From: Minisyncoccus sp041650175
GTDB lineage: Bacteria; Patescibacteriota; Minisyncoccia; Minisyncoccales; Minisyncoccaceae
Direction: 5' to 3'
Length of the DNA: 62,516 nucleotides
Assembly (NCBI GenBank): GCA_041650175.1
Contig: JBAZLS010000004.1
Coordinates: forward strand, 1 to 62,516
Positions 23,761-33,044 of this stretch are shown here, in pieces. Position 1 is the stretch's first letter, and each line of letters starts with the position of its first letter. The notes under the pieces were generated by a model, which saw nothing but the letters and a program-made list of their open reading frames with translations, did no database searches and was not told the origin of the DNA. Made by a program: the position numbers and the translations under genes.

Positions 23761-24164
23761 AAAAAGCAGAAAGTAAATCCGACAAATCCGACACTATAAA
23801 AGAAAGGATAAAAAAAGAGCAAAAAGACTTTATTGAGGCATACAAAAAGGCTTGGACGATTACCAGTGCTTGCCTAAAAGTAAATATCAATAGAGATACT
23901 TATTATGAATGGGTAGAAAAATATCCTGACTTTAAAAAAAGAATTGACGATGTCAATTTTTCGCAATGTGATTTTGCCGAAACGCAATTAGTTAAATTGT
24001 TGCACGATGGAGATAAAACATCTTTATTCTTTTGGTTGAAGCATAAACATCCAGACTATATGTCAACAAGAGTGCAGGTAGAAGGATTTATTAAGACCCA
24101 TAATTTAAATGATGAGCAAGCAAAAATGCTTGAAGAGGCCTTAGGACATGCAGGACTTAAATAA
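23757..24164 (+). CDS. Terminase small subunit-like protein
   Basis: A 135-residue protein. An N-terminal helix-turn-helix (FIEAYKKAWTITSACLKVNI, YYEWVEKYPDF) is followed by helical oligomerisation sequences (FAETQLVKLLHDGDKTSLFF). The pattern matches phage small terminase or homeodomain-like DNA-binding proteins. It overlaps terL by 17 bases. Confidence 0.7.
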   Translation: MKKAESKSDKSDTIKERIKKEQKDFIEAYKKAWTITSACLKVNINRDTYYEWVEKYPDFKKRIDDVNFSQCDFAETQLVKLLHDGDKTSLFFWLKHKHPDYMSTRVQVEGFIKTHNLNDEQAKMLEEALGHAGLK

Positions 24165-25575
24165 AATAAAGAAAAGAATAATAACCGATAGGGACTTTAG
24201 AATTAATCTAGCCCTTAATAGTTTTTATTACTTTTTTCATATTTATTTTGCTCATTATATTAAATACGATACTGCAGATTTTCAGAAAGAAATAATGAGT
24301 TTGTGCCAAGACGATTCAATCCCTTTTTTAGAAGTCATCGCTTTTAGGGGAAGTGCAAAATCGTCAATCGTAACTTTGGCTTATGCCATTTGGGTAGTAG
24401 TGACTGGACGAAGACATTATCCGATTATTACTTCAGATACTTTTGGGCAGGCAAAACAGCACATTTTCAATCTTAAGTCGGAGCTTGAAACAAATGATTT
24501 ATTGGTTAATGATTTCGGTCCATTTGAGGAGAACGAAGAATGGACGGCCACAAGTTTTGTATTAAAAAAATACAAAGCAAGAATTCAAGCAAGGTCAGCA
24601 GGTCAAAAAATGAGAGGATTAAGGCATCGAGAATATAGACCAGACGTATTAATTGTTGACGATATTGAAAATATCAAGAGTGTGAGAAGTAAAGAGCAGA
24701 GAGATAAAACAGAAAGGTGGCTATTGTCAGAGGCATTGGCCGCACTAGATCCAAAAGCTAAAATTATTCTTATTGGTAATTTATTGCATCAAGACAGCTT
24801 GATGATGAGAATTAAGAAGCAGATTGATAACGGAGAAAGGGATGGAGTAGTCAAGATGTATCCGATTATCAAAAATAAGAAATCAATTTGGCCAGGAAGA
24901 TTTCCTACAAAAAGTTCGCTTGAAGATTTGAAAAGAGGTGTACGAGACCCAAGTGGTAATCCAGTTAAAACTTGGCAAAGAGAGTTTTTACTTAAAATAG
25001 TTCCCGAAGATGGGCAGATTGTCCATGACAATTGGATAAAATTTTACGATGAGTTGGCGAAAGATATTACAAAGACGGCCGTTGGAGTAGACTTGGCAAT
25101 TAGTGAAGAAGATAAGTCAGATTTTACGGCAATGGTTCCCGGTAGTGGAGGGATAATTGACGATCATCCGAGGATTTACATTTTACCTTTTATCGTTAAT
25201 AAGCATTTCACTTTTCACGAGACACAAAACAAAATGAAAGCACTATCGAAAACTTTGAGGGTATATTCGGTTCCAACATTTTATGTTGAAGATGTGCAAT
25301 ATCAGAAAGCAGCTATTCAAGAAGCTAAAAGAAAGTTATTAATGATTAGAGGTGTTCGCCCAGGAAGCGACAAGACGGCGAGATTGGAAGTTGCAGCAAG
25401 TTATATTCAGAATGGCACAGTCTTGTTTCCAAGAAAGGGAGCAGAGGAGCTCTTAACTCAATTATTGGGTTTTGGGACAGAGGAACACGATGATTTGGTT
25501 GATGCATTTGTTTATTTAGTACTTGGTATGGCTGGTCGAGGACTGAAGAATTCAAAGATTGTTAAAATTTGTTAA
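24148..25575 (+). CDS. Terminase large subunit
   Basis: A 475-residue DNA-packaging motor. The ATPase part has a Walker A-like AFRGSAKSS (about 65-73) and Walker B VLIVDDIEN (about 165-173). The nuclease part has AVGVDLAISEEDKSDFTA (first Asp, about 310-327), TFYVEDV and HDDLVDAF (last Asp, about 450). Both are intact. It should cut and package concatemeric phage DNA into proheads. The next gene begins immediately after the stop. Confidence 0.92.
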   Translation: MQDLNKIKKRIITDRDFRINLALNSFYYFFHIYFAHYIKYDTADFQKEIMSLCQDDSIPFLEVIAFRGSAKSSIVTLAYAIWVVVTGRRHYPIITSDTFGQAKQHIFNLKSELETNDLLVNDFGPFEENEEWTATSFVLKKYKARIQARSAGQKMRGLRHREYRPDVLIVDDIENIKSVRSKEQRDKTERWLLSEALAALDPKAKIILIGNLLHQDSLMMRIKKQIDNGERDGVVKMYPIIKNKKSIWPGRFPTKSSLEDLKRGVRDPSGNPVKTWQREFLLKIVPEDGQIVHDNWIKFYDELAKDITKTAVGVDLAISEEDKSDFTAMVPGSGGIIDDHPRIYILPFIVNKHFTFHETQNKMKALSKTLRVYSVPTFYVEDVQYQKAAIQEAKRKLLMIRGVRPGSDKTARLEVAASYIQNGTVLFPRKGAEELLTQLLGFGTEEHDDLVDAFVYLVLGMAGRGLKNSKIVKIC

Positions 25576-25815
25576 ATGGACAAAGAGACAAGACAATTAA
25601 TTTTTACAGCATCACAGAGAAGACTATCAATGGATGAGTATCAAAAACTTTTAGCATCTTTTGAGGATGACTATCGATTTAGAAACCTTAAAAAGGTCAT
25701 TGAGAGGGTCAAGTTCGGTAAAATGGAGTTAGTAATCAAAGATGGATTTCCAGTGCAAGCAAACGAGGTTATTAGGCAAATAAAACTGGACAGTAGGGAG
25801 GGGATAGGGTTATGA
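25576..25815 (+). CDS. Uncharacterised 79-residue phage protein
   Basis: A short, mixed-charge protein (MDKETRQLIFTASQRRLSMD). Not recognised. The ATG directly abuts the terL stop, so it is translated with it. A packaging accessory role is only a guess from position. Confidence 0.55.
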   Translation: MDKETRQLIFTASQRRLSMDEYQKLLASFEDDYRFRNLKKVIERVKFGKMELVIKDGFPVQANEVIRQIKLDSREGIGL

Positions 25816-25823
25816 TTTAGGTA

Positions 25824-26279
25824 ATGAAAAAAAATTGGTTAAATAAAAAGTTTATAATATGGCTAGTAGTATTGGGTGTAGTTGGTTATGCTTGTTATTT
25901 ATTTATACCTAGAATATCCATAAGCATAAGTACTGAAATAACGGTGGCTTTAATAGCATTAGGGGGTGCATTGGTTGGTAGTGTAATATCTATTATTACT
26001 CAAATGGTTCTAAATAAATACGAAACGGAGAGGTGGAGAAAAACCGAATCAATTAGGTGGTCGCAATTTGAGATCGAGAGACTAGAAAGACGGTTGGGTG
26101 ATTTAAAAAAACAAGTCAAAGAGGAACAAAAGACTGATTTAACAGGGATGGCTAGTTTATCAACTTTTCAAGACATTAGGAGCGTAGAAGATATGATTAG
26201 TGCGAGAAGAATAAAAGTTGAAAAAGAAATATCAGGAAAGAAACATCTTTTTATTTCTTCATTGGATGAGGATGATTGA
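25824..26279 (+). CDS. Membrane protein with C-terminal coiled coil
   Basis: A 151-residue protein. Two hydrophobic helices (about 10-28 and 42-65) are followed by a charged, helical cytoplasmic region with likely coiled coil (about 75-105). Not recognised. It lies between terL and the late-promoter region. Confidence 0.55.
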   Translation: MKKNWLNKKFIIWLVVLGVVGYACYLFIPRISISISTEITVALIALGGALVGSVISIITQMVLNKYETERWRKTESIRWSQFEIERLERRLGDLKKQVKEEQKTDLTGMASLSTFQDIRSVEDMISARRIKVEKEISGKKHLFISSLDEDD

Positions 26280-26282
26280 GAT

Positions 26283-26311
26283 TTGACACAAAAATAAACC
26301 AGTAGTATAAT
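26283..26311 (+). promoter_or_regulatory. Consensus sigma-70 promoter before the head genes
   Basis: TTGACA at 26283-26288, 17-bp spacer, TATAAT at 26306-26311: a perfect consensus. The start is expected near 26318. Confidence 0.85.
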
Positions 26312-26317
26312 TTAGAC

Positions 26318-26411
26318 AAAATTAAATAACTTTATTGCTCGGGCTGAGCAGAGAACTGCAGGTCCACGCTATATCCTTAATTGGGTAAGGGCGTGGGCCT
26401 GCTTTTTTTTA
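26318..26411 (+). ncRNA. Short terminated RNA, 6S/tR'-like late-gene leader
   Basis: An RNA of about 93 nt from the consensus promoter to a strong terminator: 12-bp stem GCAGGTCCACGC (26358-26369) with GCGTGGGCCTGC (26391-26402), an internal CCTTA/TAAGG hairpin, then eight T. A small GCTC/GAGC hairpin precedes it. It ends 8 bases before the portal ATG, which has no Shine-Dalgarno sequence. The layout is that of the lambda late promoter, where the RNA terminates unless an antiterminator acts. A separate small RNA role (for example packaging RNA) is possible. Confidence 0.65.
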
Positions 26412-26418
26412 TAACAAA

Positions 26419-28560
26419 ATGAATTTTATAACCAAAGCATTTAGGAAAATAGTTAAGTCGGCATTGGGAGTTTCTGACTCTATGATCACTTTCGTTGGAA
26501 ATGTTTTTGGTGGTGGAAGTACAAACAGATACAGCGGTTGGACTTATGCATGCATTAGGGCGATAGCGGAAGAATTAGCTAACATCAAGCTTCATCTTTA
26601 TAGAGTTAATGCGAATGGCGAGAGAGAGGAGATGAAAAAACACAAATTATTAGATTTACTAAAATTTCCAAATGATGAGCAAACTGGTTTTGATTTCAGG
26701 TTTATGCTTTTTGCTCATTTAGAGATTTGCGGTGACGCTTACTTCCTACTTGATAATGTCAAAGATGAAAAAGGAGTTCCAACGTCGTTAACTGTTTTAT
26801 TACCGACAAACCTAACAGCAAAAAAAGAGGGAATGCCGAAGAAAATTGTTAGTTACAAATATCGAGAGGGGACAGAAACAAAGGATTTACAAAAATATGA
26901 AATATTGCATTTAAAGTATCCGAACCCTATGAGTACTACCGATGGAATGGGAACGGTTGATGCAGCTGCTGAACTAATTGATTCAGATAATTACGCAACT
27001 AGGACAAATAAAAATTTCTTTTCAAATGGTGCAAGGCTTGGCGGACTTTTAAAGAATACAGAAGAGCTAGATTCAGATAATTTGAAAAGAATGCAGATTG
27101 AATTTGAGGAAATGGTTTCTGGTGTAGGAAACTTTTATAAAGTTATTTCTTTGCCAGCTGGGACTGACTATCAAGAAATGGGCACAAGTCCAAAGGATAT
27201 GGATTTTGCTAATTTAAAGAACAATTTGAGGGATGGAATCATGGCAATCTTCAGAGTTCCTAAGACTGTTCTAGGAATTACCGATGATGTTAACCGAGCA
27301 AACGCTGAAGCAACTAACTATGTCTTTGCACTTCGAACTATTAAGCCAAAAATGCAAATGATAGTTGATTGCTTGAATGCGTTTCTGGTTCCGAGATTTG
27401 GTGATGATCTAGTTTTAGATTTTGAAGATCCTGTTCCAGAAAATAGGGAGTTAATAATTCAAGAAGTTACTTCAGCATTACTTTGTATGTCGATGAACGA
27501 AGTTAGAGAAAGGTATTTTGGAGCACCACCGCTTGAAAGCGGAGGAGACATGGTAATGACTGATTTTAATAAAGTTCCATTAGGAAAGGTTCCAACAAAA
27601 TCAATCAGAGTGCCAGGACAAAAGATGGCCAACGAAGATGCAGTTCCTTTTATAAGTGAAAAAGGTAGGGCGATGGAAGTGGTCAAAGATGTAATCAACG
27701 ATATCTCTGAAAAGGCAACAAATATTGGACAGGTATTTTTCAAATCATTTCAAGAGTTAAGAATTAAGAGACAAAAGGATTTAACAGGAACGACTGACGA
27801 AGAATTTGAACAGACAATTTACAAAAACTTTATTTCAAGGGTCACTCAATACGAGAAACTAATGGTTGCGAGGATTAAAGAATTCAACAGACTTCAGATG
27901 GAAAAGGTTTTGGAAAAAGTAACTGAGGAGATGAAGGGGATTGATGACGATTTGTTTAACGAAGACGAAGAATTGGAATCAATGGTTAGGACAGTAAAAC
28001 CCGTAGTAGTTGATTTGTACAGAAAAGAAGGCACTGAGGCATTGGAGCTTTTAGGAATAACTGCTTTTGACATCATCAAACCAGAAATAGAAAAAGCAAT
28101 CAATCAAGGTGTCTCATTGATGAGCGAATCATACAATAAGACAACTAAAAAGTTATTGGTTGAAAAACTAACCCAAGGATATACCGACGGTCTTGATTTA
28201 AGACAAATGAAAAATCTAGTCAAAGAAATTTATGACTACAGCGATAATGTCAGGGCTTTACAAGTAGCCAAGACCGAAACATTTAGAGCTGCTAATTCGG
28301 CCAATAAGGAGGCTTGGAAGCAGTCGGGGGTGGTTAAGACCATAAAATGGTTTACTGCGGCCGACGATATGGTTTGCGAGTTCTGTAGCGAGATGCATGG
28401 CAAGGTAATAGATATTGAGGAAAACTTTTTTAATAAGGGAGATGAGATTGAGGGTGGTAATGGAGCAAAGCTTGCGTTGGACTATTCAGATGTCGGCAGT
28501 CCACCATTGCATCCTGGCTGTAGGTGTTATGCCAGACCAGAAGAAATATCAATAGATTAA
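26419..28560 (+). CDS. Portal protein fused to MuF-like head morphogenesis domain
   Basis: A 713-residue protein. Residues 1-400 are an HK97-type portal (GWTYACIRAIAEELANIKLH, PNDEQTGFDF, DANRAN-like TDDVNRANAEATNYVF). From about 430 on it continues with a long helical region and ends in a MuF-like domain with VAKTETFRAANSANKEAW, a CEFCSEMHGK Cys motif and the PPLHPGCRC end. Portal proteins are usually about 400-450 residues, so this is a natural fusion. It forms the DNA entry channel of the prohead. Confidence 0.85.
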   Translation: MNFITKAFRKIVKSALGVSDSMITFVGNVFGGGSTNRYSGWTYACIRAIAEELANIKLHLYRVNANGEREEMKKHKLLDLLKFPNDEQTGFDFRFMLFAHLEICGDAYFLLDNVKDEKGVPTSLTVLLPTNLTAKKEGMPKKIVSYKYREGTETKDLQKYEILHLKYPNPMSTTDGMGTVDAAAELIDSDNYATRTNKNFFSNGARLGGLLKNTEELDSDNLKRMQIEFEEMVSGVGNFYKVISLPAGTDYQEMGTSPKDMDFANLKNNLRDGIMAIFRVPKTVLGITDDVNRANAEATNYVFALRTIKPKMQMIVDCLNAFLVPRFGDDLVLDFEDPVPENRELIIQEVTSALLCMSMNEVRERYFGAPPLESGGDMVMTDFNKVPLGKVPTKSIRVPGQKMANEDAVPFISEKGRAMEVVKDVINDISEKATNIGQVFFKSFQELRIKRQKDLTGTTDEEFEQTIYKNFISRVTQYEKLMVARIKEFNRLQMEKVLEKVTEEMKGIDDDLFNEDEELESMVRTVKPVVVDLYRKEGTEALELLGITAFDIIKPEIEKAINQGVSLMSESYNKTTKKLLVEKLTQGYTDGLDLRQMKNLVKEIYDYSDNVRALQVAKTETFRAANSANKEAWKQSGVVKTIKWFTAADDMVCEFCSEMHGKVIDIEENFFNKGDEIEGGNGAKLALDYSDVGSPPLHPGCRCYARPEEISID

Positions 28561-28571
28561 AAAATAACAAA

Positions 28572-29858
28572 ATGGACACTTTATTAAAAAAACTTAACGA
28601 AGAATTAAGAGAGAAGTTAGTAAAAGTATTTGAGGGCGAAGATTACAAAAATTTCGTTAGTCAAGTTAAGGATGCAAGTGAGGATGACTGTGGGAGATTT
28701 AAAATTATAATTTCTACCGACGACGAAGATAGACAAGGGGAAATTGTAGATCAGAAAGGACTAGATACTTCATTTTATGAGCAGAACTCAATTGTTTTAT
28801 ATGGCCACGATTACAAAGCATTACCAATTGGACTAACTGACAAGATTTACAAAGAGGGAAATAAAACAATCGCAGAAGGTAAGTTTGCACCAGAGTCAGC
28901 CAATCCTTTTGCACAACAATGCAGAAGATTATACGACCTAGGAATGCTAAACACTGCATCGATTGGATTTATTGCAAAGAAAATGGAAGGCAATAGGATT
29001 GTTGAATCAGAGCTATTGGAATGGTCTTTTGTGAGTGTTCCTGCCAACGCAGGGGCAAGAAGATTATCTTTTGATAAAGCAAAAGAGCTCGGACTAGATG
29101 CTGAACTTATGAAAACAAAAGGATTTGAATTCGAGGAAAAAGAAGATGTAGGAGACGCTCTTGATGAAAGAGATCAAAGAAAAAAGAAGTGGGAAAATTT
29201 TGAAAAAGTTGATGCCGTCATGTCCGCTCTTTATGAGGTTTATTTTGCAGACGATACGCCAGTTGAAAACTTTAATGATTTATTGAATGAGACAATCGGA
29301 TTACTTCAAAAAATAGCAAGCGGAGACGCGGCGAAGGAAGGCAAAATATTTGAAGCAAGTAAGGTAGAAACACTTGAAAGAATTTTCAAATCGTTCAGAG
29401 AAAAGGATGACGATAACATTCAGACACAAATCGGAGCAGAAATGACAGCACTTCAAAGTATTATTGATAATGCCGTTATTGAAGCAAGCAAAAAGATTTT
29501 GGAAATTGCAGGGGGTGATAATACTGGGAATGAACCGAATGGGGATGAGCCACCAGCCGATGAAGGTAAGGGGATGAAATCTGGCAGAGTATTGTCAGAT
29601 AAAAATAAAAAATCAATCGAATCAGTGGTTAAACAAATGACTGATGTGGTTGGTGCATTAAAAGATTTATTACAATCAACGGAAGTTGAAAGTGAGAAGG
29701 GGGTTGAGAAGCCTTCTGAAAGGTCGGGAGCTGTAGAGTTAGATGAAAAGCTGTTAATGAATGGGTTTTTAACAGCTAAAAAAGCTTTGCAGGATGTGAG
29801 TACGAGTGTGGGAGATAAGCTAGGAGAGATAAATAAAATAATAAATAAAAATAAATAA
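28572..29858 (+). CDS. HK97-family prohead protease fused to scaffold-like region
   Basis: A 428-residue protein from the ATG at 28572. The S78 protease domain covers about 35-170: IVLYGHDYKALPIG (catalytic His), ASIGF (catalytic Ser) and ELLEWSFVSVPANAGA. The remaining 250 residues are acidic, helical and Gly/Pro-linked, like a capsid scaffold. It should process the portal/scaffold/capsid assembly during maturation. The capsid gene follows 4 bases later. Confidence 0.85.
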   Translation: MDTLLKKLNEELREKLVKVFEGEDYKNFVSQVKDASEDDCGRFKIIISTDDEDRQGEIVDQKGLDTSFYEQNSIVLYGHDYKALPIGLTDKIYKEGNKTIAEGKFAPESANPFAQQCRRLYDLGMLNTASIGFIAKKMEGNRIVESELLEWSFVSVPANAGARRLSFDKAKELGLDAELMKTKGFEFEEKEDVGDALDERDQRKKKWENFEKVDAVMSALYEVYFADDTPVENFNDLLNETIGLLQKIASGDAAKEGKIFEASKVETLERIFKSFREKDDDNIQTQIGAEMTALQSIIDNAVIEASKKILEIAGGDNTGNEPNGDEPPADEGKGMKSGRVLSDKNKKSIESVVKQMTDVVGALKDLLQSTEVESEKGVEKPSERSGAVELDEKLLMNGFLTAKKALQDVSTSVGDKLGEINKIINKNK

Positions 29859-29862
29859 AATT

Positions 29863-31053
29863 ATGGACGAGAAAGAATTTTTAGAAAAAATGCAGTCTCA
29901 ATTAAAAGGTGTGGTTGATGAGGCTTTTATTAAACAGTTGCCTGGTATCGTTGGACCAATGGTTGCCATTCAGGTTTCCAATGCCGTAAAAGCAATGAGA
30001 GCAGAAAAAGAGATGTACGGATTTGACCGCACTGGATTAAGTAATGAGGAAAAGAAAGATTTTGCTCGATGCGTAATTAAGAGCTTTGAAAGTAAAGAAA
30101 AAGCTGAAGAAGCGTTTATTCCAGAGATTGGAACTAGGGGAGGAATATTGATTCCGCCAAGAACAGCTGATGCAATTTTAAGAATTGCAGCATCTGTCGG
30201 ATTAGTATTAAGTCAGGCTACGAAATGGAATATGAAGGGTACTAACGAGTTAGGTATTCCAAACTATCTAGGTAGCTCATTGCTTGGTGAATATGTCGGC
30301 ATAGACAAAGAAGGTGGTGTTACTGGATTCAAATTTGGTGAGGCAAAACTACTAAGTAAATTATGGCAGCTGACATTTGTACTCAATAAGAATTTATTGA
30401 AGGAAGCTAGTGTTAATCTTGCAGAATGGCTATTAGCCTTAGCTGGTGAATCATTGGCCAACATGATTGACTATCAAGCATTTACTGGCAGTGGAAATCC
30501 TTTTGTTGGAATTTTGAATGACGACAATGTTGCTCCAAAAACTCTAAGTACTGGAAAAAATGCTTTTGATAAATTCCATGTAATTGAGGATGCATCAAGA
30601 GTGTCTGCATGTTTAGATGAGTCAATTCTTGACGGTGCCGCTTGGTATGTACACAGAAGTGTTTGGGCAGAATGGAGAATTCAGAAAGATTCTGGTACTG
30701 GAATGTATTACCTCGCTAATGCAGGAGCGCCTTCATCTCCACTATTAGCTAACTATCCTCTTGGGGGAGGAGTCAAGCCAGTAGGAGAAATGGCTGGATT
30801 GCCAGTGTTTACTTGTAAACATTTACCAGGAATGACAGATTCTGGTGCTTCTAAGAAATTTGCAGTTCTTGGAAACATGAAGGCTTTTGCATATGGAGAT
30901 AAGGGGGAAATGGAAAGTAATATATTTACCTCTGGAAACTTCGGAGATAAGGAAATCGCTAGATCTAATCAAAATGCAATTGTGATAAACAACGAACACT
31001 CTTTGGTCAATGCATTACCTAATGCTTTTGTAGCAATTAAGACAGCATCTTAA
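29863..31053 (+). CDS. Major capsid protein, HK97 fold
   Basis: A 396-residue protein. The N-terminal about 90 residues are a charged helical delta-like domain (MDEKEFLEKMQSQLKG). The core has EIGTRGGILIPPRTADAILR, the E-loop region and the GDKGEMESN..KEIARSNQNAIVI ending typical of HK97-type capsids. Position after the protease confirms it. Confidence 0.88.
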   Translation: MDEKEFLEKMQSQLKGVVDEAFIKQLPGIVGPMVAIQVSNAVKAMRAEKEMYGFDRTGLSNEEKKDFARCVIKSFESKEKAEEAFIPEIGTRGGILIPPRTADAILRIAASVGLVLSQATKWNMKGTNELGIPNYLGSSLLGEYVGIDKEGGVTGFKFGEAKLLSKLWQLTFVLNKNLLKEASVNLAEWLLALAGESLANMIDYQAFTGSGNPFVGILNDDNVAPKTLSTGKNAFDKFHVIEDASRVSACLDESILDGAAWYVHRSVWAEWRIQKDSGTGMYYLANAGAPSSPLLANYPLGGGVKPVGEMAGLPVFTCKHLPGMTDSGASKKFAVLGNMKAFAYGDKGEMESNIFTSGNFGDKEIARSNQNAIVINNEHSLVNALPNAFVAIKTAS

Positions 31054-31059
31054 GTAATT

Positions 31060-31090
31060 TAATTATCCTCTTGGGGGAAACCCCAAGTGG
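31060..31090 (+). promoter_or_regulatory. Intercistronic hairpin after the capsid gene
   Basis: CTTGGGG-GAAA-CCCCAAG, a GC-rich stem with a GNRA-like loop (31071-31088). There is no T run, so it is more likely an mRNA stabiliser or partial attenuator than a terminator. Confidence 0.5.
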
Positions 31091-31101
31091 ATTATAAAAA
31101 A

Positions 31102-31446
31102 ATGAAATACAAAGTTTTAAAACCAATTTTTTTAGGTGAAAGAGTGGAAAAGGATAAGATTATTGACTTAGATCCAAAGGAAGCAGCGAATATTGGAGAA
31201 GAATATCTGTCCTTGGTGGGTAAAAAAGAGAAAGAAGACAAGCCATTCGATATCGAAACAGCAGAGAAAAAAGCCATTGTCGCCGAACTGACAAAGCTTG
31301 GCGCTGAATTTAAAGGTAATGCCAGTAGAGACAATTTGGCAGAAGTCTATAAAGAGTTCATTGCCAAAAAGGCAGAGGATGAAGAAGACGACGATGACGA
31401 AGATGGAGACGTCGACGACTTAGAGGATGAAGACGAGAAAGAATAA
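31102..31446 (+). CDS. HeH/LEM-domain head protein with acidic tail
   Basis: A 114-residue protein from the ATG at 31102 (a GTG at 31087 is possible). Residues about 50-85 (AEKKAIVAELTKLGAEFKGN) fit the HeH/LEM fold often found just after capsid genes in siphophages. The last 25 residues are almost all Asp/Glu. Probably a head accessory protein. Confidence 0.6.
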   Translation: MKYKVLKPIFLGERVEKDKIIDLDPKEAANIGEEYLSLVGKKEKEDKPFDIETAEKKAIVAELTKLGAEFKGNASRDNLAEVYKEFIAKKAEDEEDDDDEDGDVDDLEDEDEKE

Positions 31447-31467
31447 TCAAAATAATCTTAGTTTATT

Positions 31468-31890
31468 ATGAAAAATGTTTTTTTAGCAATTTTATCAAAA
31501 ATTTCAATCAGACCAGTCAACGCAAGTTCTGTAGTTGAAGGAGTAGCTATTGATACCATTGGTTTTAACAGTGCAATGGTGACTATTGAAAACGGTGCAG
31601 TAACTGGATCACCAAGTTCATACACAGTTGATGGAAAAGTTCAGGAATCTGACAATGGTTCAACTGGTTGGGTTGATGTGACTGGTGCGACTATTACTCA
31701 AATAGTTGCAGATAACAAATCAGCACAAATCCCAATCGAAGGACTTGGACTTAATCGCAAAAGATTTTTAAGAGCAGTCGTTACTCCTGCTATTACTGGT
31801 GGAAGTACTCCAAAAGCATTAGTTTCAGCAACTATCCTTTTGGGTGACGCTATTCAAGAGCCAGTAGCAAACAGTAAAGCCCCAGCTTAA
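31468..31890 (+). CDS. Putative head decoration / virion protein
   Basis: A 140-residue beta-rich protein (TIGFNSAMVTIENGAVTGSP, SYTVDGKVQESDNGSTGW, FLRAVVTPAITGG). It lies between the capsid and connector genes. The pattern is like Ig-like or decoration proteins; exact family not recognised. Confidence 0.5.
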   Translation: MKNVFLAILSKISIRPVNASSVVEGVAIDTIGFNSAMVTIENGAVTGSPSSYTVDGKVQESDNGSTGWVDVTGATITQIVADNKSAQIPIEGLGLNRKRFLRAVVTPAITGGSTPKALVSATILLGDAIQEPVANSKAPA

Positions 31891-32065
31891 TCGTTAAGCT
31901 TCGGCCAAAGCCCTCTATCGTCTTAGAGGGTTTGAGCGGAAGGTTAACCCAATCTTCCGGTCTCCCCATGATGGAGCCAGTCGGCCAAAAAATTAACTCC
32001 GACAGTATAAAACATCATTTTCCCCAAATAAAGGGCTCAAATAGGGGAATTAAAATTACAAAATT
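31891..32065 (+). other. Structured intercistronic region
   Basis: No gene is seen. Hairpins CCCTCTA/TAGAGGG, GGAAGG/CTTCC and GGCTCC/GGAGCC-like can be drawn, and the stretch is richer in G+C than the flanking genes. It may set differential expression of capsid and connector genes. Confidence 0.4.
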
Positions 32066-32692
32066 ATGGCATCAGAAGCAAAATCAAATTCACTTACAAC
32101 TATTGAGAGAGTAAAAGCTAGGATAGTAATGAAAACTTCTGGCACTTCTTTTGATACTTTACTTGAAAGACTTATTAATTCAGTTTCTGATTTTATAGAA
32201 GGGGCGACTGGAAGAAGTTTTAAAGAAGCAACTTATATTGAAAAATATTCTATTTACAAACCAAGAAGATTTTTAATGCTTAATCAATTTCCCGTTAGCG
32301 GTCTAACAAAAATAGAGTATCGAGCAGGCTCTTATTCGGTACCTAGCTGGATAGAATACCTACGAGATGAGTATGAACTAGAAGGAGAAGGGAAGTCGGG
32401 CATAGTGGCTATTTTAGGCACAATGCCAGTAGGAATAAATGTGATTCGGGCGACCTATACTGCAGGTTACAAGATTGATTTTACCGCTCCAACAGACATA
32501 ACAAAACACACCTTGCCGTCTGATCTAACTGACTTATGCGAAAGACTGGTTATTAAAATATTTAAGAAGCGAGAGAGTTGGGGGAAATCTAGCGAAGGTG
32601 CCCAAGGTGATAGTGTCTCTTGGAAAGATTCGCTCGAGGAGGAAGATAAACGGACGATTGCTCGATATAAAAAACCACCTTCATTTAATTAG
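32066..32692 (+). CDS. Head-tail connector (gp6-like)
   Basis: A 208-residue protein with the gp6-like adaptor pattern: SNSLTTIERVKARIVM, then LERLINSVSDFIEGATGR, RFLMLNQFPVSGLTKIEYR and INVIRATYTAGY, with DLTDLCERLVIKIFKKRES as the last helix. It should extend the portal to receive the tail. Confidence 0.75.
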   Translation: MASEAKSNSLTTIERVKARIVMKTSGTSFDTLLERLINSVSDFIEGATGRSFKEATYIEKYSIYKPRRFLMLNQFPVSGLTKIEYRAGSYSVPSWIEYLRDEYELEGEGKSGIVAILGTMPVGINVIRATYTAGYKIDFTAPTDITKHTLPSDLTDLCERLVIKIFKKRESWGKSSEGAQGDSVSWKDSLEEEDKRTIARYKKPPSFN

Positions 32693-32693
32693 T

Positions 32694-33044
32694 ATGGATG
32701 TAGAAATTAAAGGATTAAAGAAAATTCAAGGAGCGCTTAAAGATTACCCAAATATTTCTGAGCCGATATTGCAAAAAGCAGTTAACGCAACGGGAGCAAT
32801 ATTAAACAAAAACACAACAAAAGAAAATGTTCCGTGGAGGACTGGAATGCTTTGTCAGACATTTGGATGGGAAATTGGAAAATTATGGACGAAGTGGTTT
32901 CCTACGAGAAACTACGGAGTTTATGTGAATGCTCGTAACCCATTTATGCAAAGGATATTGGACAAATCGCAACCCGATATAAACGAAGTATTTAAAAATG
33001 CATTAGGAAAAATAACTGAAGAAATATCTAATCAATCAAAATAA
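32694..33044 (+). CDS. Neck/tail completion protein (HK97 gp10-like)
   Basis: A 116-residue protein from the ATG at 32694. MDVEIKGLKKIQGALKDYP, WRTGMLCQTFG, YGVYVNARNPFM and a final helix match the HK97 gp10-like family. The stop overlaps the next start by one base. Confidence 0.7.
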   Translation: MDVEIKGLKKIQGALKDYPNISEPILQKAVNATGAILNKNTTKENVPWRTGMLCQTFGWEIGKLWTKWFPTRNYGVYVNARNPFMQRILDKSQPDINEVFKNALGKITEEISNQSK

